Shown: in pieces, positions 1 to 10,620 of the stretch
Numbering within the stretch: the stretch's first letter is position 1
Layout: each line of letters opens with the position of its first letter
Source: Chitinophagaceae bacterium
GTDB taxonomy: Bacteria; Bacteroidota; Bacteroidia; Chitinophagales; Chitinophagaceae
DNA length: 64,000 nucleotides
Reading direction: 5' to 3'
Assembly: GCA_016703625.1 (NCBI GenBank)
Contig: JADJBP010000001.1
Location: 940,001 to 1,004,000, forward strand
Position numbers and translations under genes: made by a program
Notes under the pieces: generated by a model
The model's database searches: none
The model's input: the letters and a program-made list of their open reading frames with translations, nothing else
What the model was told of the DNA's origin: nothing

Positions 1-970
<970 letters not shown>

Positions 971-1090
971 TATTTTTTTATATTTTTGCCCCTAACCCCT
1001 AAAGGGGGACAAGGCCTAAATAGATATATTTTTTTACTCTACTTTACTTCTTATTCCAATATGTCACCTTATTGTAGTCGCAAGACATCA

Positions 1091-1139
1091 GTAGCAAGTA
1101 TCAAGACGGGAAGTCTTCTTTTCTTGCTACCTGATACTT
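1091..1139 (+). other. 23S-5S spacer with mutually exclusive hairpins
   Basis: The spacer between 23S and 5S contains GTAGCAAG at 1091-1098, which can pair with CTTGCTAC at 1123-1130. It also contains AAGTATCA at 1096-1103, which can pair with TGATACTT at 1132-1139. The two stems share bases, so only one can form fully. This may be a processing stem for precursor rRNA or a decayed intergenic repeat. The rest of the spacer holds a short palindrome near 985-1012 and no tRNA. Confidence 0.4.
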
Positions 1140-1161
1140 ACATCTTGCTTCTATTAAGTTC

Positions 1162-1274
1162 TTATGGTGGTTTTGCCGAGGGTGTTCACCTCTTCCCATA
1201 CCGAACAGAGAAGTTAAGCCCCTCATGGCCGATGGTACTGCACAACAATGCGGGAGAGTAGGTAGCTGCCATAT
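1162..1274 (+). rRNA. rrf: 5S ribosomal RNA
   Basis: The segment has the conserved core CCGAACAGAGAAGTTAAGCC at about 1201-1220 and the loop GGCCGATGGTACTGC at 1227-1241, both typical of Bacteroidota 5S rRNA. Its ends TATGG (from 1163) and CCATA (to 1273) pair as the terminal helix. The length of about 113 bases fits. A rho-independent terminator follows directly. Part of this gene is repeated downstream (see 1425-1607). Confidence 0.95.
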
Positions 1275-1281
1275 TCTTTTA

Positions 1282-1316
1282 AAAAGCCTTTCAGTTTATT
1301 CCGGAAGGCTTTTTTA
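1282..1316 (+). terminator. Terminator of the rRNA operon
   Basis: AAGCCTT and AAGGCTT arms with a short loop, followed by a run of T. It lies just after the 5S gene. A near copy of this terminator recurs at about 1458-1492 as part of the duplicated unit. Confidence 0.85.
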
Positions 1317-1424
1317 TTTTGCATACTGCCCAACTTGTACATGGTATATTGAGAATTGATTTTTGAATATTTTATTATCATAAACATCCAATGTTCAACA
1401 CTCAATGTTCAAGAGCGCCTTCAG

Positions 1425-1607
1425 GGCCGATGGTACTGCATCCCGCCAAAATCTTTTAAGCCTTTCAGTTAATTCTGGAAGGCTTTTTTATTTTGAATAC
1501 TGTCCAACTTGTACATTGTAAATTGAGAATTGATTTTTGAATATTTTATAATCATCAATATTCAACACTCAATGTTCAAGGGCTGCCTTCAGGCCGATGG
1601 TACTGCA
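1425..1607 (+). repeat. Partial tandem copies of 5S end plus terminator
   Basis: The 16-base 5S segment GGCCGATGGTACTGCA at 1227-1242 recurs exactly at 1425-1440 and 1592-1607. After the first extra copy the terminator, the AT-rich spacer and the motif ending CACTCAATGTTCAAG follow again with a few changes. Unit lengths are 198 and 167 bases: the second unit lacks about 30 bases of the true 5S 3' end, and the third stops soon after the 16-mer. The copies cannot fold as 5S rRNA, so they are duplication remnants. Confidence 0.85.
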
Positions 1608-1666
1608 AAATCCTACACAGTTTAGACGGGAGTCCGATGTGATCAGGTTAAATCCGGTAGTTGCAT

Positions 1667-1717
1667 ACCTGCCTGCCGGGCTTGCCGCAGAAGCTACGCG
1701 AAGGCGAGCAGGCAGGT
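1667..1717 (+). repeat. Dispersed palindromic repeat (CCTGCCTGC family), long form
   Basis: ACCTGCCTGC at 1667-1676 is the inverse of GCAGGCAGGT at 1708-1717, separated by a GC-rich centre that itself pairs in part. Short forms of the same palindrome occur at 15102-15126 (inside mqnD) and 17258-17281. It resembles REP- or MITE-like intergenic hairpins. The function is unknown. Confidence 0.7.
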
Positions 1718-2857
1718 TCTTTAAAAACCCCTTGATTATTTATTTAGCCAGATTTTTTTTATGCCCATGCATGTAGGTATCCCGATTTTATTTTCATAAT
1801 TTTTAATTCGCTTCTCCTATACCGATCAGCCGCGGCTGAAAAACCCTGCATAATGCAGGAACGAATTGTGCTGCAAAATCCACAATGTTTTTGGGAGGAG
1901 ACCTTGTTTTTGTCAGGTCAGCCAGGAAGTCATATATGTACCACCGCTTTTTTCTATGCTTTTTTGAGGAACCTGTTTTCGTTTAGGCTTTCACATTATA
2001 TAATAGAACAAACAGGCAGGTTTACCCGAAACTTCCGGTCATGTATAACTGCATTGACTGTTTTTTGAACAAAAATTTAACTGAACAGGTTTGTGGAATT
2101 GCGATTTTAAAAGATAAAAACCTTATTCAAAAAATAAATTTTCCTGCGCTAATCCTGTATGGTAAATGCTTTCCGGGGAATGGGTTAAAAATCTTCAGCA
2201 GTTTATAAAATTAATTTGGTTTTTTGATTTTAATTATTACTTTTATGTCCTTATAAAAAAGAGAAACATTTTTTATAAAGACCCTTTCCGTTCTCTAAGA
2301 AATCATAGCGATTTCGGCACCTCTCACATGATATATTACAGTATCCATTTTTAATTTATCCACTGATCAACAGGATCACGGCTTTTTTTTCAATAAGCTG
2401 CCCTGCAGGATTATTATATCAAAACCAATTATTATCGGAGAAGGATAACCAGGCCTTGAAAAGGTTATGCAATAACAGTTTTCAAGACAAAGGGTTATTC
2501 GGTTTCTTATGGCAGAACTGTACAGCAGAACTTCTGCTGTAATGGTAATGCCCTGTAGACCCTGTAGTTCATTTTTAAATTGAATTCACTAACAAAACCA
2601 AAACAAATGCATACAGTAACCCAAACAGCAAAAGTTATGCGCAAAGTAAAGTTTTTATTTTTCCAGCTTCTTGTATCCTTAGGTACAGCAGCCCGGCATT
2701 TCTCAAAAACTGTAACAGCAAATAAACTCATCAAACCTGCCCAGCTTACATAATTATATGCAGAAAACTTGTTCCTTCCACCTCGAAATTTATAATACTC
2801 ATTTTAATCTTAATCAATTCAATTTATAAACTTTCTTCAACCTGATAAAACACTTTT
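1718..2857. other. Gene-poor AT-rich intergenic region
   Basis: About 1.1 kb with strong AT bias. Short frames exist on both strands (for example 1853-2068 and 2507-2734 minus) but none has family features or a clear ribosome site. Small palindromes are present (AGCCGCGGCT near 1828; CCTGCATAATGCAGG near 1845). The last part probably holds the promoter of the secreted protein gene at 2858. I see no RNA gene here. Confidence 0.5.
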
Positions 2858-5800
2858 ATGAAAAAAACACTTTTGATGTTAGTTGCTTTGTTTAGTTTCT
2901 GTGCATCCTGGGCACAAAAACCAGTTGTTTCAAAAGCAGCCGCTTTTGCTGTAAGCGCACCTGCGAGGGATTTTGGCATTGCCAAACCAGAAGCAGGTAA
3001 AACAACCAGCAGAAAATTTGTTGGTGATAACGAAGGGATAAATAAAGGGAATGAAAAACGAATTAAGGAAATTATCCAGGGTTTAGGAGGTGAAACAGGT
3101 AAAATTCAAAGTACCGTTAGTGAAAATTTTACAAATTTGGTATCTGCTCCAATTACCAGTTTTGATGGCAATAGCAGTGCTGATAATTTTGCAGCATATG
3201 GAGGCAGGGTTTACCCGCCTGATGCCAACGGAGATGTGGGCCCTTAACCATTATGTAAACAAACAACAAACCTGCTGGTGGGCATCTTTAATAATAAAAC
3301 TACCGGTGCCTGGTTATACCCAAATTTAAAATGAGTACGCTGTTTGCATCTTTAGGCCCTCCATTTTCTACTACAGATAATGGAGACCCGATCGTATTGT
3401 ATGATCAATTGGCCGACAGGTGGCTCATCAGCCAGTTTCTGTTTACGAATGTTTCAGGTGGCGTGTATTACCAGGTGATAGCCATATCACAAACAGGTGA
3501 CCCCACAGGTGCTTATTATGTGTATGCTTTTTTAATGCCCAATAATAAATTAAACGATTATCCGCATTTTGGTGTATGGCCTGATGGATATTACATGGCA
3601 GACAACCAATTTACGAATGGAGCCAGTTTTCCGGTGCAGGGGCATTCGCCTTCGACAGGGCTAAAATGTTAGTGGGTGACCCAACTGCCAGCTATATTTA
3701 TTTTGACCAGGCTGCCAGTTGCCCATCCTGTGGCGGGCAATTGCCTACCGACATTGAGGGTTTTGCTACACCCCCAATTGGTACACCCAACCTTTTTATG
3801 GAATTCAGGGCAACTGAATATGGCGACCCAGTTGACGGGCTACGCATATTTGCATTCCATGCCGATTTTGCCACTCCGGCCAACTCAACCTTTACACAGG
3901 TTGGCGGAGCTGATCTTCCGCTTGGAGCATTTGATGCACGTAATCCTTCCAGCAGGGCTGATATAGAACAGCCGGCGCCTTCAGCTCTTACTACATATTT
4001 AGACGGCATTGCAGACCGGCTGATGCATCGTTTATCCCTACCGCATATTACCCGGCGGAGTACAATCATTTGTTGGCAACTTTACCGTTAATGTGAGTGG
4101 GGTAAGTCCTATATCTGCAGCATCTTACCAGGCTGGTATTAAATGGTTTGAACTGCGCAGGAGTGCAGCAGGTGTCATGAGTGTTAATGATGAAGGGATC
4201 TATGCACCGGGGGCTGCTAACGGAGCATCTGGCCGTAATATATGGATGGCAGGTATTGCCCAGGATGGTGAAGGTAACCTGGGATTGGGGTTCAGCGCCT
4301 CAAGTACCACATTGCACCCATCCATTCTGTATACCGGCCGGCTCACAAGTGACCCGCCCGGAACCATGGGACAAGGTGAAAATACATTGGTTGCAGGCTC
4401 GGGAGTACAATTAGGTACTGCCAACCGCTGGGGAGATTATAGTTCCATGTCGGTTGACCCTGTAGATGAATGTACATTTTGGTATACCCAGGAATATTAT
4501 ACTGCAGCAAGCCAGGCCACCAGTACAGTAGGATGGCTTACCCGTATCGGTAGCTTTAAAGTTAACCCAAACTGTGTGGTTACCAACAGGGAACTATAAG
4601 CGGAACCGTAACAAATTGTATAACAGGTCTACCCATTGCAAATGCTGTTGTTACTACACCGGATGGCTTCTTTACAAAAACAAATGCAGCCGGGCAGTAT
4701 TCGATCCTGGCTGCGTCGGGCAGTTATACTGTTGTTATTTCATTACCTAACAGTGGCTATAACAATTGCACATCTAATAATGTGATCGTAACCAATGGTG
4801 GCAATACGGTAGTTAACTGCTGCCTTGGTCCTTCTTGTACCTCACCGGTTATAACGGCCAGCAATATTGGCCCGGTAAGCAACGCTCCCAATACCTGCGG
4901 CGCTTTAGTAACGATGGGTACAAATCTGGTCATTACCGGGGATCAGCCAATTACAGTTACTTACAGTCTGACAAATTTCGGGGCCACAATATCAAATCCT
5001 TATACATTCCCGGTAGGTACAACCACCGTTTGGGCTAAGGCGTCTAACACCTGTGGTGATGATATTAAGTCATTTACCGTTACCGTGAATGATGGTCAGC
5101 CGCCGGTAATTACCTGCCCGGCTAATATAACACAGGCCAGCGATCCAAATATCTGCGGCGCTGTAGTTAACTTTAATGTTACCGCAACAGATAATTGTCC
5201 TTCGCCCAGAAATATATCCCAGTCAACCAATTCTAATACTATTGTGCAAATTTAATACTGTTTCATGTAATACTGGTGCACCGGGTTACATAAACAGAGA
5301 CAACAGTTATTATCGAAAATATGATTTAGCTGCCATGGGAATAACCGGCCCTTATACCATAAAGAAGATTAATTGGGGTATAGAAACGGCTGCTCCGTTT
5401 GCTGGTAAATCGGCTAATAAGCAGGCAACTTCTTCCGGTATAAGCACTAATAGTGGTGGTTTTGCCAAAGGCGATAACCCCACCAGTTCTATTGTACAAT
5501 CAGTCACCCTCAAAGTGTATACACTTACGGGGCCGTTTATATTGGCTAATTTAACACAAGTAGCCAGCGAAACAGTTTCCATTAATACACAGTCACAAAC
5601 ATTAATTTCAACTACTTTAACCAGTCCGCCTACAGTGCCGGCTAATTCAACCATTGTGTTGGAGATCTTTACACCGGATGGAACAGGAGCAGGTACAAGT
5701 ATCTTTGTGGCCTCTAATAACCTGGGTCAGTCGGCGCCTTCGTATATCAGGGCTATTGATTGTGGAGTAACTCAACCCACCGATCTAGCCGGTATTGGTT

Positions 5801-8118
5801 TCCCTGGTGTGCATTTATTACTTAATGCCGAGGGAGAAGTAGGCCCTACTGTTGTTTCTACTCCGCCTTCAGGTTCCCTTTTCCCTGTGGGTACAACAAC
5901 AGTTAACAGTGTAGCAACAGATGTCAATGGTAATACAGCTAACTGCAGCTTTACGGTTACAGTTCAACATCCGATATTAATAACAGCACCAACCGTAACT
6001 CAACCAACCTGCGAGTTATCAACAGGAACCATTGTGGTAAATGCAACGGGTAACAGTACATTGGAGTACAGTGTGGACAATGGCGCTACTTACCAGGCAT
6101 CTGCAAGTTTTAGCGGACTGGTAACTGGCAATTATAATATCAAAGTACGACTTCAGTCAAGTCCTTCATGTGAAGCGGCTTATGCAAATAACCCGGTAGT
6201 GTTATCCGAAGCAACAGGATGCTGTGTTCCGCCAATAATAACCGCCCCATCGGTTACACAACCAACCTGCGCAACGCCAACCGGAACCATTGTTGTAAAT
6301 GCAACAGGCAATAGTACATTGGAATACAGTGTGGACAATGGTGCTACTTACCAGGCATCTGCAACTTTCAGCGGACTGGCAACTGGCAATTATAATATCA
6401 CGGTACGTATTCAGTCAAGTCCTTTATGTGAGGCAGCTTATGCAAATAACCCGGTAGTGTTATCCGAAGCAACAGGATGCTGTGTTCCGCCAACAATAAC
6501 AGCCCCAACTGTTACACAACCCACCTGCGCAACACCTACCGGAACCATCGTTGTAAATGCAACTGGCAACAGCACATTGGAGTACAGCGTGGACAATGGT
6601 GCTACTTACCAAGTATCTGCAACATTCAGCGGACTTGCTCCCGGCAATTATAATATTAAAGTACGCATCCAAAACAACCAAACATGTACAAATGCCTATG
6701 CCGGTAACCCGGTTGTTTTAAATGCAGCAGCCATTTTTGCCTGCCCCGGTAATATGGTTGAGACGATTACCAACGAAAACAACCCTTGTTTCAAAGCAGT
6801 AAACACCCCCAACCCTGTTTTCTGCGGTACGCTTACAAAGCTTACCTGGAAACTGACTGGTGCAACCGTTCTGAGTTCTCCTACTTCAGGCATAAACTAC
6901 CTGGGTTTACGGAATATGAATGTAGGCACCACAACAGTTACTTACACAGCTACTTTTACCGGTAGTATTGTAAGAACCTGTTCATTCACCGTGCTGGTAA
7001 TAGAAACTGTACCACCAAATATCTATTGCCCGCTCGACAAAAATGTAACTACGGATGTGGGTAAATGTTATAAGACCGGTCCCGTAAGCCTGGGCACACC
7101 CGTTGTAAATGATAATTGTGGCGTAGCATCCGTTACCAATAATGCACCTGCTGTTTATCAAAAAGGAGAGAACCTGGTTACCTGGACGGTTACAGATAAG
7201 AGTGGTAATATTCGTACCTGTGTACAAAAGGTAACTGTTTATGATGCAGAAAGGCCAACCATTACCTGCCCGGTAAGTTTGATCGTAAATGCAGACCCCG
7301 GTCCGGGTTGTGGCAAAGCCCAACTCAGCTTACCACTTCCTGTATTTAATGATAACTGTGGTGTGGTAACCTTAACCTGGGCGATGGTTGGTGTTACTTA
7401 TGGATCCCCAGGCAACACTGGAATTAATTATGTTCCAACTATGAACTACCTGGTGGGAATAAGTACGATCACTTATACTGCTATTGATGAAGCGGGTAAT
7501 TCCAGGACCTGTACATTCAGGGTTACTGTAAAAGATGTTACAGCACCGTTACTGGTTTGTCCTCCGGCAGAAACCTTCTGTAAAGTTGCCAATAACACAT
7601 ACAGTATTCCAGCATTGGTTCAAAGTGATAATTGTGTCATTGTAAGTACAACATTTAAGATCACTGGTGCAACCAGCAGAACCGGTTCTGGTACCAACGC
7701 AAGCGGTATATTTAACCTGGGGGTATCTACGATCCTGTGGACGGTTAAGGATTCACACGGAAACATATCCACCTGTACAACAGTGATTACTGTTGTGGCT
7801 ACATCAAATCCAATATGTACACCGCCTCCATTTACAGTAAAGGGCAATAATCCTAAATTTACGGAAACGGTGGTTCCTGGGCTTTCAATAACTGCATGGC
7901 CAAACCCATCGGTCAATTATTTTAACCTGAAAGTTACAAGCCAGTCTAAAGAAAATGTGCTAATTAGGATGTATGATATGGCGGGTAAACAGGTACAGGT
8001 TAAACGTGGCGCATCCGGTGATACCTATATATTGGGTGAAGGGGTTGTATCAGGCATGTATTTTATAGAAGTAAGCCAGGGCGATAAAACGGCCAGGACA
8101 AAAGTGGTGAAACAGTAG
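2858..8118 (+). CDS. Giant secreted HYR/SprB-repeat protein with T9SS sorting domain (frameshifted)
   Basis: Predicted surface or secreted protein of about 1,750 residues. It starts with a signal peptide (MKKTLLMLVALFSFCASWAQ). An N-terminal region of about 560 residues of unknown fold follows, then a carboxypeptidase-regulatory-like beta domain (about 4600-4790). HYR-type Ig-like modules with cysteine pairs and the PPxITCP motif come next, three near-identical 86-residue repeats (5980-6753), more HYR modules, and a C-terminal T9SS type A sorting domain (from about 7860; WPNPSVNYFNLKV). The frame changes at least five times (near 3245, 3660, 4090, 4600, 5250). At 3245 one extra T turns DVGPNHYV into a stop. 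Such errors are widespread in this window, so an intact gene is likely. Probable role: adhesion or matrix. Confidence 0.8.
5980..6753 (+). repeat. Three tandem 258-bp coding repeats
   Basis: Within the secreted HYR protein, a 258-base (86-residue) unit occurs three times, starting near 5980, 6238 and 6496. Each contains VTQPTC, a TGTIVVNATGNSTLEYSVDN segment and SGL..GNYNI. The sequence matches the SprB-type repeat found in gliding and adhesion proteins. Identity between units is very high at DNA level, which points to recent duplication and to risk of assembly collapse. Confidence 0.85.
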
Positions 8119-8150
8119 ATAATAAATATTAGTATACCGGTTTCAATGTT

Positions 8151-8188
8151 ACAGGGGGTTGTTTAAAACAGCCTCCTGTTTTTTTTAG
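8151..8188 (+). terminator. Rho-independent terminator
   Basis: ACAGGGGG and CCTCCTGT arms around a TTAAAA-containing loop, followed by eight T. It lies 33 bases after the stop of the large secreted protein. Confidence 0.8.
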
Positions 8189-8274
8189 GCCCTGCATTGA
8201 TCCCTGTTTGAAATTTTCAAAATAGAATTCCTACCTTCATTGCCCGTAATTATCGAACAAATAAATTAACTGCT

Positions 8275-8712
8275 ATGGCATCAGTAAATCCTTATCTTAA
8301 GTTCAATGGCAACTGCGAAGAAGCATTTAATTTTTATAAAACTGTCTTTGGCAGCGAGTTTCAGTACATAGGCCGGTTTAAAGATATACCTCCTTCAGAT
8401 AATAGCGACTTGAAGGGGATCGATGGTGAAAAGATCATGCATGTTTCACTGCCGGTCGGAAACGGAACGGTCATCATGGGCAGTGATACCGGTGGAGAGT
8501 GGGCAAAATATTTTGCACAGGGAACCAATTTTTCATTGTCAATAAATGCCGGCAGCAAAGAAGAAGCTGAGCGCTTGTTTAATGGTTTATCCGGTGGCGG
8601 TAAAATAGCGATGCCGCTGAATAAAACTTTCTGGAGTGATTGTTTTGGCATGTTTACCGATAAATTCGGGATAAACTGGATGGTCAGCTTTGATGGCAGC
8701 CAGCAAAAATAG
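8275..8712 (+). CDS. VOC-family (PhnB/glyoxalase-like) protein
   Basis: 145-residue soluble protein of the vicinal-oxygen-chelate fold, PhnB-like branch. The typical opening NPYLKFNGNCEEAFNFYKTVFG is visible in its first 28 residues. H57 within MHVSLPVG, the INAGSKEEAERLF helix and the closing WSDCFGMFTDKFGINWMV segment match the family pattern. Members of this branch often lack known enzyme activity, so no substrate is assigned. It stands alone, flanked by terminators at 8151 and 8742. Confidence 0.85.
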   Translation: MASVNPYLKFNGNCEEAFNFYKTVFGSEFQYIGRFKDIPPSDNSDLKGIDGEKIMHVSLPVGNGTVIMGSDTGGEWAKYFAQGTNFSLSINAGSKEEAERLFNGLSGGGKIAMPLNKTFWSDCFGMFTDKFGINWMVSFDGSQQK

Positions 8713-8741
8713 ATTCTTAAATAAATATAGTATTGGTAAAC

Positions 8742-8775
8742 AAAGCCCTTCCATATATTTTGAAGGGCTTTATTT
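8742..8775 (+). terminator. Rho-independent terminator
   Basis: Arms AAAGCCCTTC (8742-8751) and GAAGGGCTTT (8762-8771), perfectly paired, followed by TATTTT. It separates the VOC gene from the CDGSH gene. Confidence 0.85.
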
Positions 8776-8838
8776 TAAATATTACGGGTAGTTTGCTTTG
8801 AACTGACTAATTTTAGAAAAATCAAATAAACTTACATC

Positions 8839-9066
8839 ATGTCAAAAGCAAAGATCACAGTTAACAGCAATGGCTCTTTAAAAATTGAAGGCGATTTTGA
8901 GATCGTTGATAAAACCGGTGCTGTTTATAACCTGCAGGGCAGGGAAATTGTTTCCATCTGCCGCTGCGGCCTGTCGGCGAATAAACCTTTTTGCGACGGC
9001 TCACACAAGGGCCATTTTGAACATGATGCAGTAGCTTTTGACCTGCCTCCTAAAAAAGTAAGCTGA
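8839..9066 (+). CDS. CDGSH-type iron-sulfur protein
   Basis: 75-residue protein with one CDGSH zinc-finger-like motif that in the family binds a 2Fe-2S cluster: CRCGLSANKPFCDGSH, giving three Cys and one His ligands, followed by KGHF. An upstream beta part (IEGDFEIVDKTGAVYNL) fits the small bacterial MitoNEET-like proteins. The protein is cytosolic with no membrane anchor. Likely redox or cluster-transfer role. Single-gene unit. Confidence 0.9.
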   Translation: MSKAKITVNSNGSLKIEGDFEIVDKTGAVYNLQGREIVSICRCGLSANKPFCDGSHKGHFEHDAVAFDLPPKKVS

Positions 9067-9527
9067 AGAATTTGTTTACCGGGTAATTGATAATCGCCAT
9101 AATTTGCTTTTTACCCGGCCGGTTATAAAATCATCCGTAAAATAGTATTCGCATTATTTATTGCTGTTTGAAAAGTGCAGCAGGTATCACTGTTTGTATA
9201 CAGCAGCAACAGGCAGTATATTGTTTACCTGCAAAATCACCTGTACTTTTCGTTTTAAAAATTTTCCCGAAAAATCCCCCTTTTTTATGATGATTTCCCA
9301 TTGCATTTAACTTTCCAGGTTATCATCTTTGATGCAGGTATTTTAATCCGTACTCTATTTTTTTATGCAGCAGTTAAACCTGGCCATCCGGTGCAAGCCC
9401 CCGCCGTAAGGTATTTAAAAGCAGAATAATTTCTGAACACTGCTTTAAATAACAAGGTAAGACACAGGGTTGAACTGTGCATGAAGTGTGAAAGCTTCTT
9501 CAACGTACCCTATTTAAATAATTTTTT
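9067..9527. other. Intergenic region, no gene seen
   Basis: About 460 bases without a convincing frame or RNA. It contains AT-rich stretches and a small hairpin CACAGGGTTGAACTGTG near 9461, close to the start of the cysteine-rich protein gene, for which it probably supplies the promoter. Confidence 0.5.
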
Positions 9528-9950
9528 ATGAAACTTTTATTAACGTTTATTTTAGCAGGTGCATTTTCTTTTGCCAATGCGCAAACCAAAACAACTATCC
9601 TTGCAAATTTTAATCCCGCCGGTTTGGGCCTTGATGTGATCTCACTTACCATTCCTGCAGACCTGCAGACAAAAAGCAGCAAAATTACTTATGTAAAAAA
9701 TGAGTACAGTAATGGCAAGTATTCAGTTATTGGCTATGGAACCGATAATAAATTATCATATGCATCAACCAATAAACTGGGTGTTGCCAGGGATATCATT
9801 GTTGTGTATGATAATTATACTAAAGATGGCGGAAGATCATCTCTGATTGCAGGTGATGACTGTTCCTGGTGTGCCTGTGTTAAAGCATGTGCCGTTGCAT
9901 GCCAGACAAATTGGTGCAATATTGCATGCCTGTTAGGATGCATCGAATAA
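9528..9950 (+). CDS. Secreted protein with cysteine-rich C-terminus, unknown
   Basis: 140 residues. The N-terminus MKLLLTFILAGAFSFANAQ is a clear signal peptide. The middle (about 20-105) is a polar, beta-rich segment I do not recognise. The last 31 residues hold eight cysteines spaced CxxCxC, then mostly every fourth residue (CVKACAVAC, CNIACLLGC), as if on one face of a helix. This could bind metal, form disulfides after export, or be a modified peptide core; none of these is shown. A terminator at 9962 separates it from the RDD gene, so read-through may set the ratio of the two products. Confidence 0.7.
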   Translation: MKLLLTFILAGAFSFANAQTKTTILANFNPAGLGLDVISLTIPADLQTKSSKITYVKNEYSNGKYSVIGYGTDNKLSYASTNKLGVARDIIVVYDNYTKDGGRSSLIAGDDCSWCACVKACAVACQTNWCNIACLLGCIE

Positions 9951-9961
9951 TAATCAGCAAA

Positions 9962-10000
9962 AACCAGGTAGTTTGTCTTTACAGGCTGCCTGGTTTTTTT
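9962..10000 (+). terminator. Terminator between cysteine-rich protein and RDD genes
   Basis: AACCAGGTAG (9962-9971) pairs with CTGCCTGGTT (about 9985-9994) with one G-T pair, followed by a T run. The next start codon is 10013, so this may act as a partial terminator inside an operon. Confidence 0.75.
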
Positions 10001-10012
10001 AAAACTTTATGT

Positions 10013-10444
10013 ATGAAAATGATTGTAAAACGATTACCGGGTTATTTTTTAGACCTTGTTATTTCATTTGTATGCTATTTCGGGTTATTTATGATTGCCG
10101 GGTTAGCCTTATCCTTATTCGATCTTAACCAGGGGGTATCGCTGCAGCTGAAAAAATACCTGAACAGTATTTCATCATTCCAGGATCAGTTATATACATA
10201 CCTGGCATTTTTCATTTTCCTGATGTTCCAGGATATTGTTTTAAAAAACAATGCAGTATCCAGGCGAATATTAAAACTGCAATTGGTTAATATCAATGAC
10301 CGTTCATATCCCCAATTTAAAAACCTGGTTATAAGAAACCTCGTAAAGGCATTATTTATCCCTGATCTTGTTTACTTTATTTTTTCTAAAAAAATACTGC
10401 ATGATAAAATATCCGGATCGGTTGTTCTGGAAAAACAGGTATGA
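10013..10444 (+). CDS. RDD-family membrane protein
   Basis: 143 residues. RLPGYFLDLVISF at the start carries the R..D signature of RDD proteins. Two hydrophobic helices follow, then SRRILKLQLVNIN, which matches the family's second conserved block, and a further hydrophobic segment (FIPDLVYFIF). RDD proteins sit in the inner membrane, and their transport roles are poorly defined. I chose ATG 10013 because it starts the family-like N-terminus. Its stop overlaps the start of the next small ORF (ATGA at 10441), which suggests translational coupling. Confidence 0.75.
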   Translation: MKMIVKRLPGYFLDLVISFVCYFGLFMIAGLALSLFDLNQGVSLQLKKYLNSISSFQDQLYTYLAFFIFLMFQDIVLKNNAVSRRILKLQLVNINDRSYPQFKNLVIRNLVKALFIPDLVYFIFSKKILHDKISGSVVLEKQV

Positions 10445-10620
10445 ATTTTAAATTCAAGCATAAAAAAAATAATTCGGCAATAATTTTCTTTGCAGCGTTT
10501 TTTCTGGTTTTCGTATATCTGTATCTATCCCCGGTGAAGACTGTATTAAATGAAATGTACCCTGTCAATAATACTTTATTTGTCATGTCATTTTTGTATG
10601 AGCCAGGTAAAGCCCGATAG
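10441..10620 (+). CDS. Small single-helix membrane protein, unknown
   Basis: 59 residues. A basic N-terminus (MNFKFKHKKNN) is followed by one hydrophobic helix (SAIIFFAAFFLVFVYLYL) and a short tail. Its ATG overlaps the RDD stop codon in an ATGA arrangement, good evidence for translation. It overlaps the start of the downstream gene by about 70 bases in another frame, so the tail may be wrong if an indel is present. No family recognised. Confidence 0.5.
   Translation: MNFKFKHKKNNSAIIFFAAFFLVFVYLYLSPVKTVLNEMYPVNNTLFVMSFLYEPGKAR

Noticed and set aside
971..1161. tRNA gene in the rRNA spacer
   Set aside because: No cloverleaf, T-loop GTTCRANNC or anticodon stem found in the spacer.
1425..1607. 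Second functional 5S rRNA gene
   Set aside because: Only a 16-base core of 5S is repeated; the 5' half and terminal helix are missing.
1853..2734. Short open frames in the gene-poor region (1853-2068, 2166-2354, 2507-2734 minus)
   Set aside because: No ribosome site, no recognisable domain, and codon use follows the AT-rich background.
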